From NCBI GenBank assembly GCA_037043015.1, contig CM073331.1, positions 1,509,501-1,573,500 on the forward strand: a stretch of 64,000 nucleotides of DNA, written 5' to 3'. Of the stretch, positions 34,600 through 46,380 are shown in pieces. A program made the position numbers and the translations under genes. Each line of letters starts with the position of its first letter. Position 1 is the first letter of the stretch. The notes under the pieces are model-generated. The model was not told the DNA's origin and made no database searches. It saw nothing but the letters and a program-made list of their open reading frames with translations. The DNA is from Bryum argenteum (lineage: Eukaryota; Streptophyta; Bryopsida; Bryales; Bryaceae).

Positions 34600-36124
34600 A
34601 TTCAAAAATTCATTTCTGATTTATCATGGTCACGGCTCTTGGCCAAGAGCCATGATCATGAAAATAATTCTAATCTTCTTAATCATGGCTCGTGGTCCAT
34701 AGTGTAAAGGGACCATCATATGGTAGTTAAGAACTAGAATAGGTGTAAATACTTTTTTATTAGTGTTTCTCTTACAATCTTATTAGTTATGAGCAGTTTC
34801 TTTGTTATCCTAAAAAAATCACTTTATTTCTTTCATTTCAACAATTTCACACACCTCACATGCACCAAATAGGATATTTGAAAATCTATACGTACTAAAC
34901 TACAATTCAATTTACATTTCAATAACAAGAACAATAACCACATATACTTATGGTTAACCTATCTTTTAACCTAGCCTACAATACAATCTCTACTCTAGAA
35001 GAGATTAAAATATTTGATGTTGAGATAAGAATTACATGCAAACTCATCCTCCCTTATACATAAACAATAAGCACAATTTTGAAGAGTTTGAAGAGATGTG
35101 GTAAACTGTATAGTTGATTTAATCTAATAACATGGCAAGGAGAGAAGGGGATAAGAAATAAGTGGAAAAACAAATGAGGGGAATGGAGGGAAAAAGAAAA
35201 TGCTAGGAACGAGGAACATGAAACAGGGACATGAAATAGGGGAACATGAGAATGGGAGAACAAGGAAATCCTATGACATTCTAGTTCACCTATGCATTCT
35301 AGTTCACACTTATTTATAAAAGATGAAATATAACAAAAAATGTTAGTAGACCTTTACGGATTTTTGAAGTACCTCTCCTAGTTTACCCTTAGTTTAGGCA
35401 GGTGAGCTCTATAGGATGTATTTGACCTAATGTACAGTGCCTTCTCAAAAGTTTACGTCCATAATTGAAACAAGAGAGCATGCCTCAATTTTCAAACAAT
35501 TGCAATATTCACAAAAATCTTTCAAATTGCCAACTACAAATCATACTAGAGAGATGATGGGATAAGAAGAATCCATGAGCAATTATTGCACTTTGAAATG
35601 TATATGTAACTTTTTCAATGAGATACGACATCAAGGCTTCCTACGACAACCAAATTCAATATTTGTGAATGTGAGCGACGAGCATCAAAAGAGATTCCTA
35701 AAGAGATGTTCTTACTCCCTTTTTTAACAAACCTCACCATGTAAAGGTCTTCAGAAGGGCTAAAAGTAGATACTAAAAAGTAATTTAAAGATACTAAAGG
35801 TTATCAAATGAATTTACACTTCATTTGGAGATTTCATTCATAATTGGTAAAGAAAAGTGCACTACCTTTCTTACGTACTCCATAATTTGCTATTTGGATA
35901 AATATTACAAACATGGTGGTCATTTGAAAGTTGAAGGTATGTAATCTCTTATTGCTATGGTCCTAAAGTTTTGAGAGGGTACTATACAAAGGCCTTCCTT
36001 TACCTTCAGAAATACAGTCTTTGGAATAGCAAGAAAATGTGTACCCCAAGTGTAAAATAGGAACAATAAGTTCCATCTTTCATTTCAAAATACTCTCATC
36101 AAAGACCCCACAAACACAAGCTCT
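34600..36124. other. AT-rich intergenic DNA, no gene seen
   Basis: A purine-rich stretch at about 35140-35270 with repeated GGGACATGAAA/GGAACATGA resembles the complement of 60.3-60.65 kb. No coding signal. Confidence 0.4.
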
Positions 36125-36126
36125 AT

Positions 36127-36262
36127 AAATAGATAGAAACTCCGATCCCTTTCTAAGTAGCCAACGTGAATGAACAGAATGCTAATTCCCCGATGGCCAC
36201 CGGACAAGGGTAACAAGCTCCTTATAAACTAGGGAGGTCCCCTATAACCTCAATCTTGATAT
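36127..36262 (-). mobile_element. 5'-truncated SINE, 3' half
   Basis: On the minus strand it reads CCTTGTCCGGTGGCCATCGG, then GCTACTTAGAAAGGGATCGG, then AGTTTCTATCTATTTATAG. This corresponds to the 3' half of the 9.05-kb SINE, with a different segment just before the tail. Confidence 0.65.
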
Positions 36263-36329
36263 TTCTACGTTGTCAAAGTTCGTTGTCGAGACAAGTACAT
36301 GTAGGTGTAACTGTATTCAACTTTCCATA

Positions 36330-37354
36330 CTCCATATTATCACTCCCATCCACACAGTGACAATAAGGAACCACGATTCAAGCTCGGAGCAGGGAACGGC
36401 GGGCTTTCAGGTCGGCAGCCGTCGGCGATCTTCACGGGCATCGCGCCAGCTCCGATCATTACAAGTGTCGCAATCGCCAACCCTCCCATTCAATTCACTT
36501 CTCTCCATAGCCTTCAGATCTCCGAACATTCTGCGTATCACTACCTTCGAATTGCCGCTGCCAAATTTTCGCTTCAAAACAAGCCGCTCATTGCCGGAAG
36601 AGCTCTCTGATCGCGACTGCAGGAGGTAAACAATATCCTACTCTTCTTCATTTTCAAGTCAAAGCAAGAATTGATTCAATGACGTGATAGTGCCGCTTCT
36701 GATCTGTGCATTCGCACTTTCGAACTCTGTCTTGTTGAGATCGGAGTACTTACGGACATTCTTCGTGTAATGCGCTAGTTCTTTGCTAAAAAAACGAGTA
36801 TATTGATCTGTTTCTAATAGTTTCGTTAGATTCAGTTGTACATATTCAGTTGTAAGTTTAGGTAAGGAGTGAGAGGAGCTTGAAACGTACGGTGTGGTGG
36901 AGCGCCAGGGTCGCGTTCATTCTTGGAGTGAAGAAACTGCAGTTTACATTTTTGTTAGGGTTAGGCCACATTGTTATGTCCGGAATTTGTTGTATTTCTG
37001 TCATCTTAGAAGTCAGTTTCTTATTTAGATTTCGGGAGAAGCTCGCTGGACCAAGATTAAGGGAGGTTAACTTAGATCTGCACTTTGAACTGCACGATTG
37101 CGAGTCGTGAGCTTCGACCTAGAGGTTCTTAGCGTAGAAGACGCAGTCAGCAGTTCTGAGACGAGAGATGTTGATGTGTTTGCTGTCGAATGTAATTTGT
37201 TGTATTTCTGTCATCTTACAGTTCAGTTCAGTGTGTTTCTTTTTTTCAGATTTCGGGAGAAGCTTGCCGGATCAAGATTGAGGAATTCTGAATCACATCG
37301 ATCGGCACGATTGCGAGTCATTGGAGACTTGAAGGTTGGAAGGAAGTTTTCAGC
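36330..37354 (+). promoter_or_regulatory. leader region of the R-SNARE gene with a duplicated first exon
   Basis: A GC-richer stretch at 36370-36626 ends GACTGCAGGAG before GTAAAC and looks like a leader exon. After it, a ~220-bp block is tandemly duplicated. TTGTTGTATTTCTGTCATCTTA occurs at about 36982 and 37197, each followed by ATTTCGGGAGAAGCT and by GCAGTCA(G/C)CAGTTCTGAG. The second copy contains the ATG used by the gene. The first has GTAGAAGAC in its place, so it could serve only as non-coding leader or is a dead duplicate. Confidence 0.45.
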
Positions 37355-39475
37355 ATGGACGATGCAGTCACCAGTTCTGAGGCGAGAGACAAAGCCGAAA
37401 CAAAAGAATATGTCAGCGTTCTTGATGAGATGGAAGAAAAGGTCAGAGGAAGTGCTGAGACGAAAGGAAAGGTAGAGACGAAAGAAAAGGAAAAGGTCAG
37501 CATTTCTGTCGCTAAAGAAAAAGTCAGTCATGCTGCTGCGAAAGGTGGCAAAGCTTTCATGAACCTGGTTCACATGGCGATCCCACAGTCTCCTAAGGTC
37601 TGTTCTTTACCTTAAAGCTTGTTTCATTCTTTTTTCTTCTCGTTAACGTACCCTGCAGTAGTTTCTGGTTCTGTTGAGAGGGTAAATCATACTCTCTGGA
37701 ACAAGGAAATGGCTGTAATTTACGGCTGTTCAAGGAGTGTGCGAATGAAATCTTCAACCATTCTGCTTAGAGCTCTCTTCTTTCTGAAAAAAAAATGAAA
37801 TAGAAATGATGCAATTAGTGACAATTTTTTCCCATTCTTCACCTTTACCATGACTTTCAAACATCCGAGAGATTGCAAATTATGTAACTCTAAGTAGTCA
37901 ATGTGAACCTCCTCCTGTCAGTGAAGTCCTATTCATGAAAGCATATCATTCCTATGAAAAGAGGCGATCAGGGTTACATGTTACAGATATCAGAATTTCT
38001 CTTGCTATTGTGTCCCTGTTAACCTTATTACTTATTCTTGCATAATTGTACTGTAATGTGTGCAGGAGTCCAAAGCCAACGGATCGCCGAGTGAGTATCA
38101 ACCTAACTTCGTAATGTTTAGTCATAATGTTTGATCTGAGCTGATTGAATGAGCAATTGTTTTCAGATTAGCTCAAAGTTTTGATGTCAGTTTCAACTTT
38201 TAAAAGGTCTAACCTCGCGCATGTAACGTACGCAGAGCTTTTTGAGGGTGAGTTTGATCAAGCGACTACAGATTCGCCGAAGTCCAGTATAGAAAGAAAG
38301 GTGAAACTTGTCTCTGACGATTCGCCTTCAAGTTCGCCAGACTCGAGTTTGGAAAGAAAGGAGAAACATGTCTTTGATGAGTCGACTCCAATCTCGCCAA
38401 AGTCGAATCCGGAAAAAAAGAAAAATCTTGTCAGCAAAATCAAAAAGGGTCTCAAAGGTACGGTTTAGAATGAAACAATAAAAAACGTCTGGTTCGGTTG
38501 GATCTTGGAATTTGTACATTGCTTTTTGATAGGCCTGACACAATCCGTGCCTCATTATGATGCCCCAATATGGTATAAGCTCACAAGTTTTCAGAGTGAT
38601 ATGTTGACGGCGAGCTTATTTCTCTAGTCTAATATAATGCCCTATTTACTTGTTAACCTGATTCCTTGCTTCATATTGTCCATGAGGTTCTATGTAATCT
38701 TCTAGTATCGCGTCAAGTTATCAGCTGTTTTCTTCTATTTCCTTCGCTCTGTAGAAATCTTCATCGTTCTTAGAATCAATGAAGGGGTTTCTGTTTTTCC
38801 AACATGGAACCAGATATGATCATGACTGAATTTTGATCAGTGTGCCTTGTGATCTTACTTGTTTTCGAGTATATGCACTCTTTCTCAGTCTAGCAAATTG
38901 CATCTACTCGTCTCTAATTATATATGGCTTATCAGTAGGAAAGAAGAGCAGCGATGCCGAAAACAGGTCGCAACTTCTTGATGAGAAACCAGTGGACCCG
39001 TCACCTCGTGTAAGATCTACAGATTCGATCAAAATTGCGTATGGACACAAACCGAGCACGGTAAGCTCTTTCATGTTTTATAATTTCCATGTCCACAGCA
39101 GTACAGTGAAGATGTTCATGTTTCAACTAAATACATCTGATTATGAAAGTCCAAGTATTGGCACATAGTTTATTGACATGACTTCATTCTGGCTATTGTC
39201 GAGGCAGGATCCAACAAGCATTGCTGCTCAGAACAGAGAAAAGTTGATCGAACGTCAAGAGAAGCTTCAGGTTCGTTCTTATTTGAGTTTCTGTCTTCGA
39301 AGTGTATCATACCTTTTTTAAAATTATCTATATCCAAGGGTCTCATACCTGAATGATCATTGTGCAGGCGATGAACAATCAATCTGAGGAAATGATGAAT
39401 GAAGCTGGAAATTTTGCGTCAATTGCAGAACAGCTAGCGAAGCAGATCGAGAACAAGAAATGGTACCAACTTTAG
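37355..39475 (+). CDS. small R-SNARE protein of tomosyn type (260 aa, no membrane anchor)
   Basis: Six GT-AG exons: 37355-37597, 38066-38090, 38236-38457, 38939-39060, 39208-39270 and 39368-39475. The frame closes at TAG after KKWYQL. Residues 1-200 are charged and low-complexity: Lys/Glu repeats such as KVETKEKEKV, then Ser-Pro-rich repeats DSPKSSIERK, DSPSSSPDSSLERK and TPISPKSNPEKK, possibly phosphorylated. Residues ~209-258 form an R-SNARE helix (NREKLIERQEKLQ, then AMNNQSEEMMNEAGNFASIAEQL). The zero-layer Arg is R220, and ENKKW closes the coil. The sequence most resembles the C-terminus of tomosyn/Lgl-type proteins, which assemble inhibitory SNARE complexes with syntaxin and SNAP-25. However, the large WD40 part is absent. 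There is no transmembrane helix. The last exon also has a possible donor (AATG before GTACCA), so a further exon cannot be excluded. Confidence 0.72.
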
Positions 39476-39798
39476 TACTGATTTGAGACTATTATGAGTC
39501 TATTCTTGCCTTTATGATTATTTACCACTGCAGATGATTACCTCGGTGCAGGAGACGTTTATTTAGTCAATATCGCTCATTGGTATTTCGGCACAATATC
39601 TAGTTACTTGACCTGTAAACTAAGATTCATATTTTTAGGCACTCGCAACAATTTGTTCTCCTGGATATAACTTACGATGATTAGCAACCTTTCTAGACAG
39701 ATGTCTCTGAGACAGTACTCTTGGAGGACTACTTATTTTTGATTTATTAGTGGGTACATTTGGAACGGCCGCTGTTTGCTTCTTTAATGGAAAGTTGA
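39476..39798 (+). other. 3' flank of the R-SNARE gene
   Basis: Probably its 3' untranslated region. Nothing else seen. Confidence 0.35.
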
Positions 39799-39807
39799 AA
39801 ATTTACA

Positions 39808-40463
39808 GGGAAAATTACGAAATTGACCATCAAAGCTTGGATATGGCTGTCACTTTTTGAAAGTTACGAAAATGGCTTCTTAGGATACGAGAGGTTGCAT
39901 CTGAACTCTTGCTTTGTGCCATCATTGTCGCATCTATTCACAACGCAAACTCGAAAAACTAACCGATAGCCTCCAATTCAATTCAATCGGTCACTTGAAG
40001 TTGACGAGATTAGGTGTGTTGTTGATTGAAAGCGTGGAGCTTGAATGCGATGGCGGCTTGAATGCCGCCCTGCAGTCTCATTTCTGGAAAGCTTGAACGC
40101 ACAAAACCCTGCAGTCTCATTCCTCATACTCCGCTTGTGATTGATACCGTTGCATCATCCATAGAAAGGAGATCATTCATGAGTTCGATGCTCAAGGGTG
40201 AGAATTCACCGATTACACTGTCATAGATACACCTATTGAACACTCATTGCAGTCTCATTTCTCATACTCTGCTTCTGGTTTCAAGTGTTTCAAGTGGTGA
40301 GTTTCAAGGAGACATCTTCCTAATCAAGGATGACCTCAAAAATGCTTGTTGCCACTGGAGCAATTTGTGTCATGAAGAATGAGGACCATTTTTGTAATTT
40401 TTGAAAAGTGAGGGCCACTTCTGTAAATATGCGATCTTTGAGGGCCAATTTCATAATTTTGCC
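39808..40463. mobile_element. Mutator-type miniature element (656 bp)
   Basis: The left end GGGAAAATTACGAAATTGACC and the reverse complement of the right end, GGCAAAATTATGAAATTGGCC, start inverted repeats of about 80 bp. Both also share CTCACTTTT or GTCACTTTT and TTACAAAAATGG-like stretches. The flanks AAATTTACA (39799-39807) and AACTTTATA (40464-40472) match at 7 of 9 positions, consistent with an old 9-bp Mutator-type duplication. The interior holds a duplicated CTGCAGTCTCATT..CTCATACTC phrase and no transposase. It lies just 3' of the R-SNARE gene. Confidence 0.65.
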
Positions 40464-40472
40464 AACTTTATA

Positions 40473-41229
40473 AAGGTACAAGACAAGACTTCATCCTTGG
40501 AGAAAATAGATATATTAGTGTATGTAGAGCTATAGAATAATTAGTATAGAGATGGCTTGCTTATAGAAGATTGTGCACCAACCTCACTGTAGATTAAGCT
40601 GAAGTCATTGCAACCTCCACTTTTGTACAAAGTTAAACAAATCACCTCCAATCTCATCTACAATTCAATTTCATTCTACAATCTATTTAAAATTTGATGC
40701 ATACTACTCACTCTCTCTGAAAAATACCATGATTTGTTGAATATTCTTCAATGATCAAAATCATTGGGGAATATGGTTGGATTTACTTTGGATGGTTTAA
40801 ATTACTCATCAATAAATCTTAATTCCTTTGTGAGAGGTCGAAAAAATTGCTTTAGTTACTAAAAGAATGTTGATCTTTTTCTTGCAGTGATTTACATGAT
40901 TTTGGTCTCTCATAGTGATGGAACTTTGTATGACTATTTCACAAATTACCAAAGATAGTGTGATCACTCATAACCCTTCAACCCGCTAACCTTTGAAGAG
41001 TCTTCACTTTTTTATCGGAAGACTTTTGGATGAAATCACTTGGGTCCTAAATCAAGTCTAATTTGTGTAGTAAAAAAATGCAAACTCATAGAGTGAAGTA
41101 TCCATTAATGGCATTCATTTTAGCAAAGGGCAGTTCGTTTCTTAAGATTTTCAAACATGGGACATGTTTTATCATCGCAAACCAATTATGTGGATTCCAC
41201 TTTAATGTTTCATGCAATAATTCATTATC
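40473..41229. other. intergenic, no gene seen
   Basis: AT-rich. The phrase GATGAAATCACTTGGGTCC at about 41030, followed by AAATCAAGTCTAATTTGTGT, belongs to the same dispersed family as 33.8, 49.1 and 55.9 kb. Confidence 0.4.
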
Positions 41230-41233
41230 TTAA

Positions 41234-41455
41234 CCCCTAAACTACCAAGGCCTCCGATTAGGAGATTTTCAAGTGCGGGCAGGCTAAATGAAGATCCTAA
41301 AAGTAATATTTTTGCCTAAGATTTTTACTCAATGTTCCCTATACTACAAGGTGTATGTGGGAAGATTTGCAAAGTCAAACTCCACCTTTGGAGTTTGTAA
41401 ACGCAAATTTTAGTTTTCAGCCTTGGGGCGGGCAGAAAAAAACTTTTTATTTTTA

Positions 41456-41491
<36 letters not shown>

Positions 41492-42169
41492 TTTTTCTTG
41501 ATTGATTTTGTACTTAGGTTTTCAAGTGACCCAAGTTGAAACTTTTACCAATCCTACAAGGGCATCCTTAAAAAATTACAAGAGCTAGATTCAAAGTTTT
41601 ATGTGATATTACAATTTTTTCTTTTAAAATTTGCCAAAATTTGGGATTTTGGAATTTTTTGGATTTCTTTTGTCTTGAAATTCAAAAATTCAAGAAGGTA
41701 TATACTCGCCGTTCATTTTTCCCCTAAACCAAATACAAGAAACATGGTGCATGTTTTACCACATCCTTTATTTCTACCTTCTTATAGTAAATAAATTGCA
41801 TGAAGGATCAAAAAGCAAAATGAGTGTCTAAAATTTTACATGGGCACGCTCAACTTAGTTACATACATGGAAAAAAATATAAGCTAGATGTTTAAGGTAA
41901 TAAGCATCACGTTTTCCTTTGCACAAAGAGGACTATGTTTGCTGAAAAAAAGATCACATCAACTTTGAATGTTACGACCTTACAAATGGTAAAGATCCAA
42001 CGGTTGAAATTTCAGCCACTACCTCTAATGGTAATTTTCTTCAAGATCTTACGGTTGAAAGTTTCAAAAAAGTGTAAATAAAATATTCTCATACTCCAAA
42101 GTTTACAAGGTGGCATGAAATTGCAATTTTGGAGTTTGGAGCTCACAAAACACCATGGTAGTTTAGGTG
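41234..42169. mobile_element. TTAA-flanked inverted-repeat element (936 bp)
   Basis: The ends are CCCCTAAACTACCAAGG and, reverse-complemented on the right, CACCTAAACTACCATGG, directly inside TTAA at 41230-41233 and 42170-42173. It shares with the 33- and 34-kb copies the interior phrases CTCCCTATACTAC, GTAAAGATCCAACGGTT and AAGATCTTACGGTTG. A 32-base T tract is at about 41459-41490. No transposase frame: the ORFs are T-rich noise. Confidence 0.72.
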
Positions 42170-42173
42170 TTAA

Positions 42174-43067
42174 GATAAAATCCAACAACTTTGTAGTTGC
42201 AAGTTTCTTGATTTGAATAATTTTGGTATTGGATTCGCAATGATGTTTTAAACTGAAAAAAGTGAAATTACATGGTTTTTGAGGAGTTGTTTGTTGGGTT
42301 GGATTTGAGTTTGGATCTTGTTTTATGTAGTATAAACCTTGATTTCATCCAAGATGTGATAAATACATGGTAGCCATGCATTTTGGTCTAAGGGGTCTAC
42401 TTTTCAACTCTTTTTTCTTTGCAAATTTTTAGGCGGTTTTTACCATTGCAAGGCCATTATTTGAGTAAAGACATTTCTCTCATGGTTTTTTTATTGTATA
42501 TGAATTATCTTGAGATGATGGTGGACAACTTTCTAGTTGAAGATTTTTTTGTTGGAATGAGCCTACTAGTAGAATTTTCACTTCAAAGTGAAAATGATGA
42601 AATTTGGTAATCTATTGATACATTAATGTCAATGTTGGACATTCCAAACATTTAGGGGTTAGAAAGTATGATTTTTTGTCCGTATATGATAACTAGAATT
42701 ATGTGCCCTAGTCATAGTGGGTGACGACATTCTATGATGCAATTGACCATTTCAAGACAACTTCATAAATATTACACGACATAGTTATTTTGTGTGAAGA
42801 AGCAAGTTTGGAACATTTGGCTTCACATGGAGATCATGCTATATTGGTTAACATGAAGCTTAGTTGTGATCCTATGTAGCTAGAGGAAATAGCAATACAA
42901 TTATTGAATGAAAATGTGAAGCATTTGTACAATGATGTAAAAGAATTCAAGAGGGATCTTGTACAATGAAATGCGTTTTGTCAACTTTGTACATATACAA
43001 TAACTTCAAATAGTATGAAAGTTAATAAAACAAACTAGTTTCCAAATACTAGCTTCTATGTAATCAA

Positions 43068-43070
<3 letters not shown>
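42174..43070. other. AT-rich intergenic DNA, no gene seen
   Basis: Contains diverged interior sequence of the TTAA family: AGTTGCAAGTTTCTTGATTTG near 42197, and TTTTGAGGAGTTGTTTG, also found near 49.4 kb. No coding region. Confidence 0.4.
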
Positions 43071-43072
<2 letters not shown>

Positions 43073-43102
<30 letters not shown>

Positions 43103-43227
43103 CAAAATATTGTACTGCGATCCTTCCTACCCACCAACATACAAACCTACCAACCTACAAAATTACCAACCTACCTATCAACCTATTTTTATGTTTTTTT
43201 GGTTATGTAAAACATTAAAAAAAAAAG

Positions 43228-43283
<56 letters not shown>

Positions 43284-43405
43284 TAAAAAAACTAAAACTG
43301 TTTGAGGAAATGTTAAACACGGGAAATGGTAGACACGCGGGATACTTTTTTAAAAGTACTGTATAAAGAGCTTCCCTGCCGAGACGACTGTACATTACTA
43401 GTTAA
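43073..43405 (-). repeat. inverted copy of the ~300-bp AGGTTGGT repeat
   Basis: On the minus strand it reads ACTAGTAATGTACAG, GGGAAGCTCTTTATACAGTAC and GTGTCTACCATTTCCC. A ~65-base T tract follows (A tract at about 43216-43280 on +), then TAGGTTGGTA arrays and GAAGGATCGCAGTACAATATT, ending in (TA)n. It is the same arrangement as the 31.9-32.8-kb copies in the opposite direction. Confidence 0.7.
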
Positions 43406-44449
43406 AATAATTACAATCATAGATTGAGGTGATTCTATGCTATATGTATGAACTACCTCTATGAATAAAGTGGTCAATGATTCATACATATATCATCAAC
43501 TTACAACGAGCCAAATTTGTAATTTAAAGGCATTTGTAGAAATTCTTTACTCTAAGTGGTAGAAAACTCTAAACTCCAGGTTACTTAAAATTGCAAAAAC
43601 CCGTTTTGGGTTTTATGGACCTTTAAGGATTAAGATAGAGTATGTAGCATTCTATTAAAATCATATAAAATGGTTGAAGGGCAATGGAGTACCCTAAAAA
43701 GAGGGATTTACAAGGAAGGCAATAGTGGTGTAGTAAGTTTTACTATATTATGCTTATATATTTAGTTGATTTCTCTTTCCACCCTTCTAAGAAAACTATG
43801 GATGCTTAACCTCCAGTGTCTCGAGTCATATTGGGCTTGGAAAGTTCCAGGTTGCTAATACACCCGTAAAATTAATTTGAGTTGTGTAAAATGCATATGT
43901 TTGGTTCTTATGTACTTTTTACCATACCATCATGTTCGCAACTATTCCTAGTAGTGGGTATATTCTTTGTCAATTGTGTCACTCCTTCCTAATTCTGGTA
44001 TAAAAAGTCGATAATATTCAAAAGTTCAGTAGTTGAAATTTTGCTCCAAAATGTTTTTTGTTTAGACTTTACTTTTAAAAACTTCATCAAGTTCTTTACC
44101 CAACCATATTTTAGAATGATATTAAGCTAAAAATGTGTCAAAGTCAAATTCTTAAGTGAAAAATCCTTTACTAAATTATGAACAATATATAGATTAATTT
44201 TTATACTCAACTAAAAAAGAGAGAAAATGATTCTAAAGTTTTAATTTTTAATATTTCAAAAATAATATGAATAATGGTGCGTTTGGGAGCCACTTAAATA
44301 TTATAATATCTAGATCTCATTGCTCATGCGAAGGTCGAGGTGAAGAACAATATATTCCAGACGCTTTATGTACATGTGGGCTGAAATGACAATTTTCATT
44401 CAAGAAGAGGTGGCTACCCGAAAGAACAATCTCACTAATTCTAGAGAGG
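43406..44449. other. AT-rich intergenic DNA, no gene seen
   Basis: An end fragment of the short TTAA subfamily is at about 43590-43640. Otherwise featureless. Confidence 0.4.
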
Positions 44450-46240
44450 TCTCACAAGTGAACGAGCTGTAGACCTCCATCGCAACTTTGGGCGAATATG
44501 TTGAGAGAGAGAGACGACGATCGTGATGATGCCATCACAAGTGCAGGTTCTGGCCTTGGGAATGGAGGACTATTGTGAGACAGAAGTCGAACGGAGAATA
44601 AATGCTCCCAGTTTGATAGATGCTTTTGACTAGTTCGAATGGTGTAACGATGACGTCAATTTCTAGCATGAATCACCCTCCAATGAATACAATTGTGGCG
44701 GCCAAGCACGTCAAGGAGGTGTCTATCGTTGAGGACTTGAGGAGGACTGGATAGAGGAGGTTGGGTAGGAGGTGACCGCGGCAAAAGAGGTCTCAACAGA
44801 GAAAGTTGCTGAGGAAGTGTCGATGGAGAACGGCGAGCACGAGCAAGTCTCGGTGGAGGAGGAAGCTGCACAAGAGGAGACCGTGGCGTAGGTGGTTACG
44901 ATAGAGAAGGCTCATTAGAAGCACGGCTTGGCGGAGAATGATCACGAGTAGGTCTCTCGGTGGAAAAAGGCCGAGCACCAGCAAGTCTCAATGGAGGAGG
45001 AAGTTGCACGAGAGGTCTCGTCAAAGGCCACTCAGGAGGAGCGTTGGTCTAATGATGAGGCCGCTCAGGAAGACAGTGTCCGAATGACGAGGCCGCCTGA
45101 GAAAAGCGGCATTGGAGGTTGTGGCGCCGGAAATTGTTGCGGCAGAGGTCTTAGTGCCGGAGGTCGTAGGGCGAGAAGTTATAGCGCAAGAGTTCGTAAC
45201 GCGAGGGTTTGTAGCGCAAGAAGTCGTAGCACAAGAGGTCCTAGTGCTAGGGTTCATAGCGCGAGTGCGAGAGGTCGTAGTGCAAAAGGTCCTAGCACGA
45301 GGGTTCATAGCGTGAGCGATCGCAACGCGAGAGGTTGTAGTGCGAGAAGTCGTAGCGCAACAGTTTGTAGCCCGAGAGGTCCTATCGCCACAAGTTGTAG
45401 CGCAAAGGTTTGTAGCGCAAGAGGTCCTAGCGCAAGGGTTCATAGTATGAGAGGTTGTAGCGCGAGAGTTTGTAGCGCGAGAGTTCGGAGCGCGAGGTTT
45501 GTAGTGAAGTCGGAGCCGTTTGAAAGAAGTCGGAGCGCGATAGGTCCAAGCGCGAGGGTTTGTAGTGCGAGAAGTTATAACGTGAGAGTTCGTAGCGGGA
45601 AGGTTTTTAGCGTGAGAGGTCCAAGCACGAGGGTTTGTAGCGCGAGAAGTTGTAGCGCAAGAGGTCTAAGCGTAAGCGCGAGGGTTGTAGCGCAAGAGGT
45701 CATAGGCCGAGCGGTCTTAGGGCAAGAATTTGTAGTGCGAGAGTTCGTAGGGCGAGAGTTTGTAGGGCGAGAGTTTGTGGCGCGAGGGTCTGGAGGGCGA
45801 GAGTTTGTAGCGCAAAGGTTTGTAGCGTGAGAGGCCCAAGCGCGGGTTTGTAGCACGAGAGTTTGTAGCGCGTGAGTTTGTAGCGCGAGGGTTCGTAGCG
45901 CAAGAAGTTGTAGCACCATAGGTTCTAGCGGAAGGGTTCGTAGCGCGAGGGATTGTAGCGCAAGTGGAAGAGGTCGTAGCGAGAGAGTTTGTAGCGCGAG
46001 GGTTTGAAACGCGAGAAGTTGTAGGGCGAGAGGTTGTAGCACCAACGCCACATGTCGTAGCGTCACAGGTGGTCGCGCCAGCCGTTGTTGCCCGAGAGAT
46101 TGTAGCGCACGATGTTGCCTCGGCGGAGGAGATAGAGCTGGAAGAGCAAGTCGAGCTGATGACGATATTTTCAGAGAAGGAGGACGCAAACCCAACAAAT
46201 TTGAGCATGATGTCTTGACAAGCTCAAGAATTTGAGGGTT
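44450..46240 (+). repeat. 15-bp minisatellite encoding a V-A-R-E-F/V pentapeptide; possible decayed gene
   Basis: From about 45110 to 46060 the sequence is built from GTAGCGCGAGAGTTT-like 15-mers, far GC-richer than the surroundings. In the frame of 45112-45315 and 45964-46218 it reads REFVA, REVVA and AQEVVA repeats. The latter stretch leaves the array into an acidic non-repetitive end (AEEIELEEQVELMTIFSEKE). In another frame the same bases give Ser-Ala-Arg repeats, an artefact. The pentapeptide frame is interrupted by stops and frameshifts. Glu-rich, CAG/GAG-like sequence upstream (44500-45100) may be its older, more diverged part. It lies immediately before the FN3 remnants on the same strand and could be that gene's N-terminal region. 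Confidence 0.6.
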
Positions 46241-46380
46241 CTGCTCCAACTACCAACACTGCCGAGGCCGAATACCAGGCAGACGCCCAAGCCGGAGAGA
46301 TTGCAAAAAGGAAAGACAAAGGCAATGTGGTTTTTTGATAATGCAAGCAACAAGGAGCCGCCATTGATCATGTAGGATCG

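Noticed and set aside
28461..38280. Shared GAGTTTRATCAAGC stretch encoding GEF(N/D)QATT in both MAD1 exon 11 and the R-SNARE gene
   Set aside because: In MAD1 the segment belongs to the conserved MAD2-binding region. The match in the other gene is ~24 bp with no extension, so chance or a trivial coincidence is more likely than shared origin.
44991..45830. 279-aa Ser-Ala-Arg-Cys-rich frame
   Set aside because: A shifted reading of the 15-bp minisatellite; the VAREF frame has the more protein-like exit, and neither is intact.
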